Below are positions 32,278-42,010 of a stretch of 64,000 bases of DNA, one piece after another (position 1 is the stretch's first letter; each line of letters starts with the position of its first letter). Origin of the DNA: Halorubrum lipolyticum DSM 21995 (GTDB taxonomy: Archaea; Halobacteriota; Halobacteria; Halobacteriales; Haloferacaceae); NCBI RefSeq assembly GCF_000337375.1, contig NZ_AOJG01000025.1:56166-120165 (forward strand). The letters run 5' to 3'. Below the pieces are notes generated by a model that did no database searches, was not told the DNA's origin, and worked only from the letters and a program-made list of their open reading frames with translations. A program made the translations under genes and the position numbers.

Positions 32278-34953
32278 TTAACGCTTCTGACTGCGGCCGT
32301 CCGGACCGGTCCGTGGTGAGGTGTCGCTGGCGTCGGCGACGGGTTCGCTCCGCCGAGACGCCGCCGCGAGCGCCGGGCTCCACTCGAAACGGTCTCCATC
32401 GGCGTCGTCGACGGTCCCCCCATCGGTACGCGCGTCCTCGGCCGAGCGGTCGACGCCGTCGGGGGGTCCGCGGTCGCTTCCGCTCTCGCTCCCGGACTCG
32501 ACCCCGCCGAGCGCCCGGCCGATCCACAGCAGGTCGGGGCGACGCTCGACGACGGCGGCCCAGGCGACGAGCGCCGGCGGCAACACCACCAGTGAGGCGA
32601 GGTACGCGAGCGAGATGCTCGCGGCGGTCAGGAGGCCGAACTGGCCGAGGATCGGGGTGATCGCGAGCACGAGGACGCCCGTGCCGAGCGCGGTGGTCGC
32701 CATCGTGCCGGTGAGCGCGCCGCCGGTGCCTCGGAGGGTGGTCTCGATCGCGGCGTCGGCGTCGCCGAGCGCGACGTACTCGTCGTGGAAGCGGTGGGCG
32801 ACGTGGACCGTGTAGTCGACGCCGAGCCCGATGGTGATCGAGAGGATCGTCGCCGTGAGCGCGTTGAAGGGGATCCCGGCCAGCCGCATCGTCGCCGTGA
32901 GCGCCGCGACGGTGACGGCCACGGGGAGGAGCGTGACGAGCCCGAGCGCCGGGCTCCCGAGGAACAGCCGGAACAGGACGATGAGCAGCAGCGCCGAGAG
33001 GCCCAAGGCGGCCGACAGCGAGACGATCGCCGAGTCGAAGATCGTTTCGCTCACGGCTTGGAAGACGACGATCTGGCCGGTCGCGGTGGCGTCCCCGCGG
33101 TAGCGGTCGGCCACCGCGCGGGCGTCGGCGGTGATTTCGGCGTCGGCGGCGTCGGACTCCACGTCGTACACCACGCGCGTGGACCGGTCGTCGTCCGCGA
33201 GGTACTCGCCGGTGAAGTCTGCGTAGCCCGAGTCCCGCAGCTCGCCGTAGATCCGGTCGAGGTTCCGATTCGGGGGGCCGTCGTCGAGCGCCGACTCGTC
33301 GACGAGCCGTTCGAACTCGGGGTTCTCGTCGGCGTAGCCGTCGATCGCGTCGGTCACGCCGGTGGCGCTGGCGCGCCCGTCCGTCTCGACGAACGTGTCC
33401 GGGGGGTCGCGCTCGGCGCGGTCGAGGCCCCGGAGGGCGGCGTCGCCGGTCATCCGCCGCTCGACGTAGACGGTCACGGTGTCGTCCTCGCTCGTGGCGA
33501 AGTTGTCGGAGAGGAAGTCGATCGTCTCGGTCGCGGTGTACTCGCCGGGCTGCATCGGACCGGGGAAGTAGTCGACGTAGCCTGGCTGCTCGCTCGGCGG
33601 CAGGAAGTCGTCGTCGTCGAACGTGGTGTCGACGCCCGCGCCGTACCCGGCCGCGCCGGCGGTCAGGAGGAGGACGACGACGAGGAAGACGGCGGGCGCG
33701 GGCCGGGAGATCGCGGACAGCGACGGGAGCAGCCGCCCGAGCGCGGAGTCCTCGGAGCCGAGCGGGCGAGAGCCGAACTCGGGGAGCGACCGCTCGGCGC
33801 GCCAGCGGTCGACGAGCAGCTTCGCCGCCGGCAGGAAGCCGACGAAGATGACGAGGGTGAAACAGATGCCGATGCCGGCGACGAGCCCGAACTCCTGGAG
33901 CGGGTCGAGCGAGCTGGTCAGGTTCGCGAGGAAGCCGATGATCGTCGTCCCCGCGATGATCGAGTACGCGACCGTCAGCTGGCCGAGCGCGTCGCGCATC
34001 GCGGTCGTCGGTTCGGCCCCCTCTGCGCGCTCCTCGCGGTAGCGGTTCACCGTGTGGATCCCGAAGTCGATCCCGATCGCGAGCAGGAGGACGGGCACCG
34101 CGATCAGCACGTCGGAGAAGGCGATGCCGGCGTAGCCGGTGAACCCGAACGTCCAGACCACGGTCATCAGCAGCGCGACGCCGCCGAGCACGAAGTCGAA
34201 CGGGTCCCGGTACGCGTACGCCAACAGCCCCAGGATGACGGCGAGCGCCGCGGGAACGACGATCGCCAGCGAGTCGAAGATCACCTGCGCGAACTCGTTG
34301 TCGACGATGCCGCCGCCGAAGACCGTGACGTCGCCCGGGGCGCGCTCGGCGACCTCGCGCGCCTCCAGCTGGAGCGACTGGGTATCGGCCGACGCGGGGA
34401 ACGAGTGCGTGACGACGCCGAGCGCCGCGGAGGCGGTCTGTGACTCGCTGTTGTAGTCGTCGGAGAGCAGCGTGGCGAACCCGGGGTCCTCGGCGGCCGC
34501 GTCGACCGCGTCGTCGATTTCGCCCGTGCTCGCGCGCTCGACCGCGTCGCGGGCGTCGCCGGCGGTCTCCGCGTCCTCGTCGAGTTCGGCCGCCACGTCC
34601 ATCGCCGCGGCGGACACCTCGGTGACGCGGAGGTCGTCTCTGTCTTCCAGCCGCTCGGCCGTCTCCAACATCGCGAGCAGCCCGCGTCGGTCGAGGACGT
34701 TTCCGTCCCGCTGAATCAGCTGCGTCGTCGGCTCGTCGCCGCCGAACGCGGGCTCGAACTGCTCGTTCACTCGGTCGAGGGCGTCGGCCTCGTCGATCCC
34801 CTCGGTGAACTGGTCGCTGCCCGCCTCGGACTCGAGGAGGGCCATCCCGGGCGCGAACAGCACCGTGACGAGCAGGCAGGCGACGACGACCCGCTTCGGT
34901 CGGTCGACGACCCGGTCGGTTATCGCCCGGAAGACGCGCTCTGCGCCCGGCAT
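32278..34953 (-). CDS. MMPL/RND-superfamily transporter
   Basis: An 891-residue membrane transporter of the MMPL/HAE2-like class. It has the standard two-fold plan: a first helix, a large extracellular loop (~residues 45-200), five helices, then a second helix, loop (~residues 450-620) and five more helices. Signature segments are GIDFGIHTVNRYREER and GLGVDYTVHVAHRFHDEY, the two conserved GxxxD[YF] helices that relay protons. A ~90-residue acidic tail follows. Its ATG directly follows the TAG of the upstream COG1361-type gene, so they are one operon. Substrate is unknown; lipid or envelope components are usual. A divergent TrmB regulator likely controls the pair. Confidence 0.93.
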   Translation of the reverse strand: MPGAERVFRAITDRVVDRPKRVVVACLLVTVLFAPGMALLESEAGSDQFTEGIDEADALDRVNEQFEPAFGGDEPTTQLIQRDGNVLDRRGLLAMLETAERLEDRDDLRVTEVSAAAMDVAAELDEDAETAGDARDAVERASTGEIDDAVDAAAEDPGFATLLSDDYNSESQTASAALGVVTHSFPASADTQSLQLEAREVAERAPGDVTVFGGGIVDNEFAQVIFDSLAIVVPAALAVILGLLAYAYRDPFDFVLGGVALLMTVVWTFGFTGYAGIAFSDVLIAVPVLLLAIGIDFGIHTVNRYREERAEGAEPTTAMRDALGQLTVAYSIIAGTTIIGFLANLTSSLDPLQEFGLVAGIGICFTLVIFVGFLPAAKLLVDRWRAERSLPEFGSRPLGSEDSALGRLLPSLSAISRPAPAVFLVVVLLLTAGAAGYGAGVDTTFDDDDFLPPSEQPGYVDYFPGPMQPGEYTATETIDFLSDNFATSEDDTVTVYVERRMTGDAALRGLDRAERDPPDTFVETDGRASATGVTDAIDGYADENPEFERLVDESALDDGPPNRNLDRIYGELRDSGYADFTGEYLADDDRSTRVVYDVESDAADAEITADARAVADRYRGDATATGQIVVFQAVSETIFDSAIVSLSAALGLSALLLIVLFRLFLGSPALGLVTLLPVAVTVAALTATMRLAGIPFNALTATILSITIGLGVDYTVHVAHRFHDEYVALGDADAAIETTLRGTGGALTGTMATTALGTGVLVLAITPILGQFGLLTAASISLAYLASLVVLPPALVAWAAVVERRPDLLWIGRALGGVESGSESGSDRGPPDGVDRSAEDARTDGGTVDDADGDRFEWSPALAAASRRSEPVADASDTSPRTGPDGRSQKR

Positions 34954-36777
34954 CTACCGGTTTCCGCCGAACCGGTCGCGGGCGCGCTGGCGGAGCCGCG
35001 AGAGCGCCCGGCTCACCCGGCCGCGCTTCCAGACCGCCGCGGCGCCGAGCGCGAGGGCGCTCAGCAGGGCGACGATCCCGACCGGCGACCGGAGCACGCT
35101 GCCGCCGTCGTCGGTCGCGACCTCGACGGGGAGCCGGTAGGTGTCCGAGAGCTGCTCGTCGCCGTCGGCGTCGTCGTACCGGAAGTCCATCGCGGCGGAG
35201 TAGGTCTTCGGCGCGGCCCCGCCGTCCGCGCTCACCTCGAAGCGCAGGGTCGTCTCCTCGCCCGGGTCCAGCGAGGTGACGAACGCCTCGTCGTCGTCCG
35301 AGCTGATGGGCTCGTCGACGAACAGCTTCGCCTGCACGTCCGAGACCGGCTCGGAGCCGGTGTTGCGGACGACCACGTCGTACCGAGCGGTCTCGCCCGG
35401 CGCGACCCCGGCAGTGCGGCCGGCGTCGGTCGCGTTGCCGTCGCTGGGGCTCGCGTTGCCGTCATCGCCGGTCTCGTTGCCGCCCTCGCTGCCGTCGTCG
35501 CTGCTCAGTTCGACCGGCGAGACGGCGAACGTCTCCTGTTCCGGGCGCACGTCGACGACGGCGTCGTACGCGTTGGAGACGATCACGTCGTCGTCGAGCC
35601 CGCGGTAGCGCACGGCGAGGTTGAGCGTCCGGTTGCCGGGGTTCGCGTCGGATCGGATCCCGGCGTCGAACGTCGCCGTCGCGGTCTCGCCGACCGCGAG
35701 GTCGCCGACGGTCACCCGCGTCTCGCGGGGGACGACGTTCTCGTCGGCCGGGATCGTGTCCGCCGCGACTCCCTCCGGCGCCGGCGCCTCGTTGTCGAAC
35801 GCGACGACGGCGTTCTCCACCGCACGCGGGCCGTCGTTGCGGACTTCGACCGCGAACGAGCCGTCCTTGCCGACCTCCAGCGAGCTCTCGAGACCGGTCA
35901 CGTCGAACGCCTGCCGCGAGAGCGGCGTCACGCCGGTCCGGACGGTCCGGGCGGCCGCGTCGGCGCGCTCGGCGTCCCGGTATTCCACGTCGAACTCCAG
36001 CGTCGAGGCCCGCGGCGTCGCCTCGGCCGCGGCGTCGAACCGGTAGGTGAACGTGCGGTTCTCTCCGGGCGCCCAGTCGTCGACGTACGTCTCGGTGGTG
36101 CCGGCCTCGGTGGTGAAGGTGAGGTCGGGGTCGACCGGCGTCGCCGCCACCGACGCCTCGCGGGCGGTCTCGTTCTGAACGTTCCGCATCGTCACGTTAA
36201 CGGCGCCGGTGTCGCCGGCCTGCACCGCGCCGTCGACGGCGGTGACCGCGAACTGCGCGCGGTCGGTTATCTCGACGTCGACGAAGACGGTCTCGGTCTC
36301 GACGCGCTCGTCGCGGAGGGTCGCGCCGTTGTCGTCCTCCGCGTTGTACACGTTCCGGTACTCCAGTCGGATCGGGACCTGGTACACGCCGGGCTCCGCG
36401 TCCTCGTCGGGGACGACGGTGAAGTCGATCGGACCGGTGACGCCCCGGGGCACGTCGCCGACCGTCTGTTCGCCGGTGCGCACGTCGAAGGGCACGTCGC
36501 GGTCGGTCTCGTCGCCGGAGAGGACCCGCGCGGTGGTCTCGTGGGCGGTCACCACCTCGCTCTCGAGGTCGTCGAACCCCTCCTCGCTCACGTCGCCGCG
36601 GTTGTTCAGGCTCACCTGCAGCGTCGACTCCTCGCCGGGGACGAACGCCGTCTCGGGCGCGAACGCCTCGATGTCGGGGTCGCCGCTGACCGTGTCGTTG
36701 GCGGCGACCAGCGCGGTGCCGGCCGTCAGCAGACAACAGACCAGCGCGACGACCGCCACCCTCCGGATGCGACTCAT
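34954..36777 (-). CDS. COG1361-type surface protein with Ig-like repeats
   Basis: A 607-residue secreted protein. An N-terminal signal peptide (AVVALVCCLLTAGTALVAAN) is followed by several ~110-residue Ig-like beta-sandwich repeats typical of COG1361 (S-layer-associated) proteins, each with PGE and VTV/VRN elements such as VEVRNDGPRAVENAVVAFDN. A Gly/Asn/Asp-rich linker lies at about 425-455. A C-terminal membrane helix (SPVGIVALLSALALGAAAVW) and a basic tail (RGRVSRALSRLRQRARDRFG) anchor it. COG1361 proteins often accompany MMPL exporters in archaea. It is coupled (TAG-ATG) to the exporter gene. Confidence 0.88.
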   Translation of the reverse strand: MSRIRRVAVVALVCCLLTAGTALVAANDTVSGDPDIEAFAPETAFVPGEESTLQVSLNNRGDVSEEGFDDLESEVVTAHETTARVLSGDETDRDVPFDVRTGEQTVGDVPRGVTGPIDFTVVPDEDAEPGVYQVPIRLEYRNVYNAEDDNGATLRDERVETETVFVDVEITDRAQFAVTAVDGAVQAGDTGAVNVTMRNVQNETAREASVAATPVDPDLTFTTEAGTTETYVDDWAPGENRTFTYRFDAAAEATPRASTLEFDVEYRDAERADAAARTVRTGVTPLSRQAFDVTGLESSLEVGKDGSFAVEVRNDGPRAVENAVVAFDNEAPAPEGVAADTIPADENVVPRETRVTVGDLAVGETATATFDAGIRSDANPGNRTLNLAVRYRGLDDDVIVSNAYDAVVDVRPEQETFAVSPVELSSDDGSEGGNETGDDGNASPSDGNATDAGRTAGVAPGETARYDVVVRNTGSEPVSDVQAKLFVDEPISSDDDEAFVTSLDPGEETTLRFEVSADGGAAPKTYSAAMDFRYDDADGDEQLSDTYRLPVEVATDDGGSVLRSPVGIVALLSALALGAAAVWKRGRVSRALSRLRQRARDRFGGNR

Positions 36778-36910
36778 ATCAGTTGTCCGCGGTAGGCCGC
36801 GCCGACGTAATACCCTTCGGGAACCGATAGAAACATTATATCAGTTTCCAGTAATTTATTTAACGCCGATCTGTGGCCGAATACCGGTATGAGGCGCCGA
36901 AATTCGCGTT

Positions 36911-36939
36911 TATCTCGAGATCCGGTGTTCGTATCTCGA
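36911..36939. promoter_or_regulatory. Direct repeats between trmB-like and exporter genes
   Basis: TATCTCGA occurs at 36911-36918 and 36932-36939, 21 bp apart, i.e. two helical turns on the same face. It lies in the 217-bp divergent spacer, ~55-85 bp before the TrmB-family start, and is a candidate site for that regulator. The first copy overlaps a small palindrome TCTCGAGA. Confidence 0.45.
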
Positions 36940-36963
36940 AACCGACTCTCGTTTCAGCGCCAC

Positions 36964-36975
36964 TCATTTATATAC
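36964..36975 (+). promoter_or_regulatory. TATA element of the TrmB-family gene
   Basis: CATTTATATACT ends about 19 bp before the ATG at 36995, giving a nearly leaderless transcript. Confidence 0.55.
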
Positions 36976-36994
36976 TCTCGGCGTAGGTCGTCGC

Positions 36995-37801
36995 ATGGAG
37001 TCGCTTCGCGACCTGGGGCTGTCGAGCTACGAGGAGCGGGCGTACCGCGGACTGCTCGGGCTCGGCACCGGGACCGCCGCCGACGCGGCCGCCGAGAGCG
37101 ACGTGCCGAAGGGGCGCATCTACGACGCGCTCGGCGGACTGGAGTCCCGCGGGCTCGTCCGCGTCCAGAGCGACCGCGAGCCGAAGCGGTACGCGCCCGT
37201 CGAGCCCGCGGTCGCCGTCGACCGGCTCGTCGAGACCAAACGGCGGGAGCTGGAGCGCCGGATCGAGACGTACGAGTCGGGGAGGGACGAGCTGGTCGAC
37301 CAGCTGGCCGACGCGGAGACGGCCGACGACCGGTTCTGGACCGCCGCCGTCGGCGCCGACGACTCGCTCGACCTGCTCTTCGAGCGGGTCGACGCCGCGG
37401 CGGAGTCGATCGTCGTCGTCGCCACCGAGGTCTCCTCGCAGTTCGAGGTGGACCGCGAGGGACCGGTCCTCCTCGACCGGCTGCTGTCGGCGATCCGCCG
37501 CGGCGTCGACGTCTCCGTGCTGCTGTCGCCGGCGATGTTCGAGGACGCGCTGACCGCGATCGACGAGGACCGTGCGGTGCTCGCGATGGCGCAGGGCGCG
37601 TTCACGCTCCGCGTCACCGACGACGTGTACGGGAACTTTTACCTCATCGACGGCGAGGAGGTGTGTCTGGAGGTGTCCGACCCGCTCGCGCCCGACCGCC
37701 TCTTCGGCATGCTCGACCTGCGCGACCGGGGGTTCGCGACCCGCGTGAGCGACGGGTTCGCCGACGCGTGGGAGGCGGCCCTGGTCGTCGAGGATATTTA
37801 A
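36995..37801 (+). CDS. TrmB-family transcriptional regulator
   Basis: A 268-residue regulator. The N-terminal winged helix is clear: GLSSYEERAYRGLLGLGTGT, then SDVPKGRIYDALGGLESRGL and VQSDREPKRYAPVEP. A coiled-coil linker (ETKRRELERRIETYES) joins it to a C-terminal PLD-like ligand domain (DSLDLLFERVDAAAESIVVV, and LRVTDDVYGNFYLIDGEEVC). TrmB proteins sense sugars or other ligands. It is divergent from the COG1361-MMPL operon and probably controls it through the direct repeats in the spacer; the ligand is unknown. Confidence 0.9.
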   Translation: MESLRDLGLSSYEERAYRGLLGLGTGTAADAAAESDVPKGRIYDALGGLESRGLVRVQSDREPKRYAPVEPAVAVDRLVETKRRELERRIETYESGRDELVDQLADAETADDRFWTAAVGADDSLDLLFERVDAAAESIVVVATEVSSQFEVDREGPVLLDRLLSAIRRGVDVSVLLSPAMFEDALTAIDEDRAVLAMAQGAFTLRVTDDVYGNFYLIDGEEVCLEVSDPLAPDRLFGMLDLRDRGFATRVSDGFADAWEAALVVEDI

Positions 37802-37937
37802 GCGTCGGAACGGATGACTCTCCGTGACGATGACAGGAGATCGCCCGCAGTCGCCGGAATTCGCCGTCGATTATCTCCGCCGATAATTTGGGGGCGCACC
37901 TTTATTCGATCGCGTTCGAAGGGGCGACAGAGCTAGC

Positions 37938-39551
37938 GTGACCCTTCGCCCGACCGACCGCCCGGCGGCCGCAACACCCGACACCCGCGACGGTGACCGC
38001 CGGGAGTCGGGCGATCCGCCGGCCGACGGCTCCGTTCGCGATCCGACGGTCCCGGAGGGCGAGACCGACGCCGACGAGGGGGCCGGTCCCGTCGCGTCGC
38101 CCGTCGCCGGCGCCGACCGGTTCGTCGCGGCCGTCGCGGTCGACGGCGAGGTGCTGTTCGCCGGCCCCTCGGTGCCCGCGGTGCTCGGGGTCGAGCGGGC
38201 GGCGCTCGTCGGCGAGAACCTGCTGGACCGCGTTCACCCGAACGACCGCGAGCCAGTCTCCGACGCGCTCTCCGCGGTCGCGACCGACCGCGTCGTCACC
38301 CACCGGATCCGCCGCGCGAACGGCGGGTTCGTCTGGGTCGAGTCCGTCGTCGACGAGGAGTTGGCCCCCGAGTTCGGCGGCCGCGTCGTCACCGCGCGCC
38401 GCGTCGACTCCGAGGCGACCTTCCCGGAGCGGTTCCGGGAGTTCCTCGAGTACGGCACGGACCTCGTCACCGTCGTCGACGCCGACGGCCGGGTCCGGTA
38501 CGAGAGCCCGTCGGTCGAGGAGGTGCTCGGCTACGAGCGGGGGTCGACCGTGGGGCGCTCGCCGCTCGGCTACGTCCACCCCGACGACCGCGAGCGCGTG
38601 ACCGAGCGGTTCTACCGCGCGCTCAACGACCCCGACGCGACGCCCACGATGGAGTACCGCTACCGCACCGCCGACGGCGACTGGGTCTGGTTAGAGTCGC
38701 GGACCCGGTCGCTGCCGGCCGACACCGCGGTCGGCCGCCTGCTCATCAACTCCCGTGACGTGAGCGAGCGGAAGGCGCGCGAGCGCCGGCTCACCGACCG
38801 CAACGAGCGGCTCGACCGCTTCGCCAGCATCGTCTCTCACGACCTCCGGAACCCGCTGTCCGTGATCCGGGCGTCGATGGAGATGGCGAAGCTGAAAGGC
38901 GACACCGAGCCCCTCGAGCGCGGCGAGCGCGCCGCCGACCGGATCGACCAGCTGGTCTCGGAGCTGCTGACGCTCGCCAGGCAGGGCTCCGGGATCGACG
39001 AGCCGACCGAGTTCGCGCTCGGCGGCGTCGCCCGCGAGGCGTGGGAGACCGCCGGGAGCGCGGACGCGACCCTCGTCGTCGGCGCGGACGCCCGAGTGCG
39101 CGGCGACCGCGGCCGCCTGCGACAGGTGTTCGAGAACCTGTACCGGAACGCGACGGAGCACGCCGCGTCGGACGCCGGCGCCGACAGCGGTCCGACCGGT
39201 GCCGACGCGGCGGCCCCGTCGACCGACGGCGGCGAGGACGACCCACTCACCGTCGTCGTGACCGCGACAGACGGGGGGTTCCTCGTCGCCGACGACGGAC
39301 CGGGGATCGACCCGACGCACCGCGAGGCGGTGTTCGACCCCGGCTTCACGACCCGCGAGGACGGGACGGGCTACGGGCTCGACATCGTCCGCGAGGTCGT
39401 CGAGTCGCACGGGTGGACGGTCGAGCTCCGGGGCGACGGCGCCGATCCGACGTGTCCGGACGCCGTGACGGTCCCCGACGGGGCGTGCTTCGTCGTCAGC
39501 GGCCCGGGCCCCGACGCGGCCGAGTCGGGCGCGCCGTGGATCGACGGATGA
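37938..39551 (+). CDS. PAS-domain sensor histidine kinase
   Basis: A 537-residue soluble kinase starting at GTG 37938. An acidic, low-complexity N-terminus (~50 residues) precedes two PAS domains (~55-150 and ~155-285), the second with a WVWLESR end. HisKA follows with the phosphorylated H301 in RFASIVSHDLRNPLSVIRAS, then HATPase_c with N-box NLYRNATEHA, G1 DDGPGID, and GTGYGLDIVREVV. A ~25-residue spacer in HATPase (DAGADSGPTGADAAAPSTDG) is unusually long. No response regulator is adjacent, so its partner is elsewhere. No transmembrane helix is seen, so it senses a cytoplasmic signal. Confidence 0.93.
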   Translation: MTLRPTDRPAAATPDTRDGDRRESGDPPADGSVRDPTVPEGETDADEGAGPVASPVAGADRFVAAVAVDGEVLFAGPSVPAVLGVERAALVGENLLDRVHPNDREPVSDALSAVATDRVVTHRIRRANGGFVWVESVVDEELAPEFGGRVVTARRVDSEATFPERFREFLEYGTDLVTVVDADGRVRYESPSVEEVLGYERGSTVGRSPLGYVHPDDRERVTERFYRALNDPDATPTMEYRYRTADGDWVWLESRTRSLPADTAVGRLLINSRDVSERKARERRLTDRNERLDRFASIVSHDLRNPLSVIRASMEMAKLKGDTEPLERGERAADRIDQLVSELLTLARQGSGIDEPTEFALGGVAREAWETAGSADATLVVGADARVRGDRGRLRQVFENLYRNATEHAASDAGADSGPTGADAAAPSTDGGEDDPLTVVVTATDGGFLVADDGPGIDPTHREAVFDPGFTTREDGTGYGLDIVREVVESHGWTVELRGDGADPTCPDAVTVPDGACFVVSGPGPDAAESGAPWIDG

Positions 39552-39642
39552 CCGCGGTCGCTTCGGCTCCGCCGGCGTCGCCGCGCTCCGCACCGCCGCG
39601 CCGTCCCGTCGCGTTTATTTCTCGCCGCCGCTAACCTGACCC

Positions 39643-40116
39643 GTGACCCCCGTCGACGCGACCGTGCGTCCGGTCGAGCGCGCCGACCTGCTCGCCGTGG
39701 TGCGGATCGAGCGCGCGTGCTTCTCGGATCCGTGGCCGTACGACGCCTTCGAGCGGCTGCTCGACGAGCCCGCGTTCCTCGTCGCGGAGCGCGACGGGGC
39801 GGTCGTCGGCTACGTCGTCGCGGATTCCACCCCAAACCACGGGCGCGACATCGGCCACGTGAAGGACCTCGCGGTCCACCCCGAGGCGCGCGAGCGGGGG
39901 ATCGGCCGGACGCTGCTCCGGTCCGCGCTCGCGCGGCTCCACGCGGTCGGCGTCGCCGTCGTGCGGCTCGAGGTCCGCGAGAGCAACGCGACCGCCCGCT
40001 CGCTGTACGCGGACGAGGGGTTCGACCCGATCCGCCGCATCTCGAACTACTACCGGGACGGCGAGGACGCGCTCGTGTTAGTCGTCGACCTCGCGGAGTG
40101 GACGGCGGGTGAGTGA
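39643..40116 (+). CDS. rimI: Ribosomal protein S18-alanine N-acetyltransferase-like (RimI)
   Basis: A 157-residue GNAT acetyltransferase starting at GTG 39643. The family's acetyl-CoA binding motif is HPEARERGIGRTLLRSALAR, preceded by FSDPWPYDAFERLLDEPAFL, which is characteristic of RimI/Naa10-like enzymes, and followed by RLEVRESNATARSLYADEGF. RimI-like proteins acetylate N-termini; the archaeal substrate range is broad. It precedes pepF in the same direction but is probably separately expressed. Confidence 0.88.
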   Translation: MTPVDATVRPVERADLLAVVRIERACFSDPWPYDAFERLLDEPAFLVAERDGAVVGYVVADSTPNHGRDIGHVKDLAVHPEARERGIGRTLLRSALARLHAVGVAVVRLEVRESNATARSLYADEGFDPIRRISNYYRDGEDALVLVVDLAEWTAGE

Positions 40117-40141
40117 GCCGACCACTTCTCGCGCGGACTTC

Positions 40142-40153
40142 CGCTTTTAATAA
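40142..40153 (+). promoter_or_regulatory. TATA-like element before pepF
   Basis: GCTTTTAATAAG lies about 32-43 bp before the ATG at 40185, slightly further than usual, implying a short leader. Confidence 0.45.
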
Positions 40154-40184
40154 GTCTTAGTGCCCTGGGGGCCAACCCCGCGGT

Positions 40185-41984
40185 ATGAGTTCGGTTCCCG
40201 AGCGCGCGGAGATCGACGAGGCGTACAAGTGGGACCTCCGGAGCGTCTACGCGGACGACGAGGAGTGGGAAGCCGCCTACGAGGCGGTCTCGGAGCGGAT
40301 CGAGGAGCTGGCGGCGTACGAGGGGCGCGTCGCCGACGACGCCGCGACCCTGCTCGAGCTGCTGGAGCTGCGCGAGGAGATCTTCCGCGACCTCCAGCAG
40401 GTGATGACGTACGCACAGCTCCGCAGCGCCGAGGACACCCGGAACCAGGAGTACCAGGCGATGTCCGCGAGGGCGTCCTCGCTCGGTTCCGAGGCGTCGA
40501 GCGCGATCTCTTACCTCGAGCCGGAGCTCCAGTCGCTCACCGACGAAGAGGTCGAGTCCTTCGTCGACGCCGAGCCCGCCCTCGCCGAGTACGAGCACTA
40601 CCTCGACGACGTGTTGCGGATGAAAGCGCACACGCGCTCGGCCGAGGTCGAGGAGGTGCTCGCGGACCTGTCGGAGGTCACCGACGCGCCGAGCGAGATC
40701 TACTCGATGCTGACGAACGCCGACATGACCTACGGCGTCGTCGATGACCCCGACGGCGAGGCGGTGGAGATCACGCAGTCGAACTTCACGAAGCTCCAGA
40801 CGAACCCGGACCGCGAGTTCCGCGAGCGCGTCCACGAGACGTTCTACGGCGAGTGGGCGAGCGTCCGCAACACGGTCGGCACATCCCTCGAGAAGGCCGT
40901 CCGCGAGCACGCGACGAGCGCCGAGATCCGCGGCTACGACTCCGCGCGCGAGGCCGCGCTCGACGGCTCGAACGTCCCGGTCGAGGTGTACGACACCCTC
41001 GTCGACAGCGTCGACGACAACCTCGGCGTGCTCCACCGGCACGCTGAGCTCAAGGAGGAGGCGCTCGGCGTCGACCAGCTCCAGAGTCACGACCTCTACA
41101 TGTCGCTGACGGGCGATCAGGGCCCCGACGTGGCGTACGACCAGGCCCGCGAGTGGGTGATCGAGGCGGTCGCGCCGCTGGGCGAGGCGTATCAGGAGCG
41201 GATGGCCGAGGGGCTCGACTCGCGGTGGGTCGACGCCTACGAGAACCGCGGGAAGCGCTCGGGCGCGTTCTCCTCCGGGACGTACGACACCCAGCCGTTC
41301 ATCATGATGAACTACCAGGACGACATCGCCTCGATGTTCACGCTCGCGCACGAGCTGGGCCACTCGATGCACTCGGAGCTGGCCGGCGACGCCCAGCCGT
41401 GGCACGACGCGAGCTACGAGATCTTCGTCGCGGAGATCGCCTCCACCGTCAACGAGACCCTGCTCACCCACCACCTGCTCGACACGGTCGACGACGACGA
41501 GCTTCGCACGCACGTCCTCGACGAGTACCTCGAGCGCTTCCGGTCGACCCTCTTCCGCCAGACGATGTTCGCGGCCTTCGAACAGCGGATCCACGAGCGC
41601 GTGGAGGCCGGCGACGCGCTCACCCCCGACGCCTTCGACGAGATCTACGCCGACCTCAAGGGCGACTACTACGCGCCAGCCGAGCTCACCGGCGGCATCG
41701 AGCGCGAGTGGGAGCGGATCCCGCACTTCTACTACGACTTTTACGTGTACCAGTACGCGACCGGCATCTCCGCCGCGGCCGCCATCGTCGAACGCGTCCT
41801 CGACGAGGGCGAGCCCGCCGCGGCCGACTACCGCGAGATGCTCCGAGCGGGCGGCTCGGACTACCCCCTCGACGTCGTCGAACTCGCGGGGATCGACATG
41901 GCCTCGCCCGACCCGATCGAGTCGGCCGTCGGGGTCTACGACGACTACCTCGACGAGATCGCGGCGCTGCTGGATCTGGAGTAG
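40185..41984 (+). CDS. pepF: Oligoendopeptidase F (M3B)
   Basis: A 599-residue cytoplasmic metallopeptidase of the M3B family. The zinc site is H389-ELGH-393 in TLAHELGHSMHSEL, with the third ligand glutamate in EIFVAEIASTVNE. N-terminal helical domains carry ERAEIDEAYKWDLRSVYADD and MTYAQLRSAEDTRN as in bacterial PepF. The C-terminus contains HFYYDFYVYQYATGISAA, part of the substrate-binding loop. It degrades peptides of roughly 7-17 residues. It is followed by a repeat unit and not in an evident operon. Confidence 0.95.
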   Translation: MSSVPERAEIDEAYKWDLRSVYADDEEWEAAYEAVSERIEELAAYEGRVADDAATLLELLELREEIFRDLQQVMTYAQLRSAEDTRNQEYQAMSARASSLGSEASSAISYLEPELQSLTDEEVESFVDAEPALAEYEHYLDDVLRMKAHTRSAEVEEVLADLSEVTDAPSEIYSMLTNADMTYGVVDDPDGEAVEITQSNFTKLQTNPDREFRERVHETFYGEWASVRNTVGTSLEKAVREHATSAEIRGYDSAREAALDGSNVPVEVYDTLVDSVDDNLGVLHRHAELKEEALGVDQLQSHDLYMSLTGDQGPDVAYDQAREWVIEAVAPLGEAYQERMAEGLDSRWVDAYENRGKRSGAFSSGTYDTQPFIMMNYQDDIASMFTLAHELGHSMHSELAGDAQPWHDASYEIFVAEIASTVNETLLTHHLLDTVDDDELRTHVLDEYLERFRSTLFRQTMFAAFEQRIHERVEAGDALTPDAFDEIYADLKGDYYAPAELTGGIEREWERIPHFYYDFYVYQYATGISAAAAIVERVLDEGEPAAADYREMLRAGGSDYPLDVVELAGIDMASPDPIESAVGVYDDYLDEIAALLDLE

Positions 41985-42010
41985 TCGAGAGAAAGCGGAG
42001 CGATCGATGT

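Noticed and set aside
32785-34443. Long plus-strand ORF (over 500 codons) opposite the MMPL gene
   Set aside because: A composition-driven shadow of high-GC coding DNA; the minus frame has clear transporter motifs.
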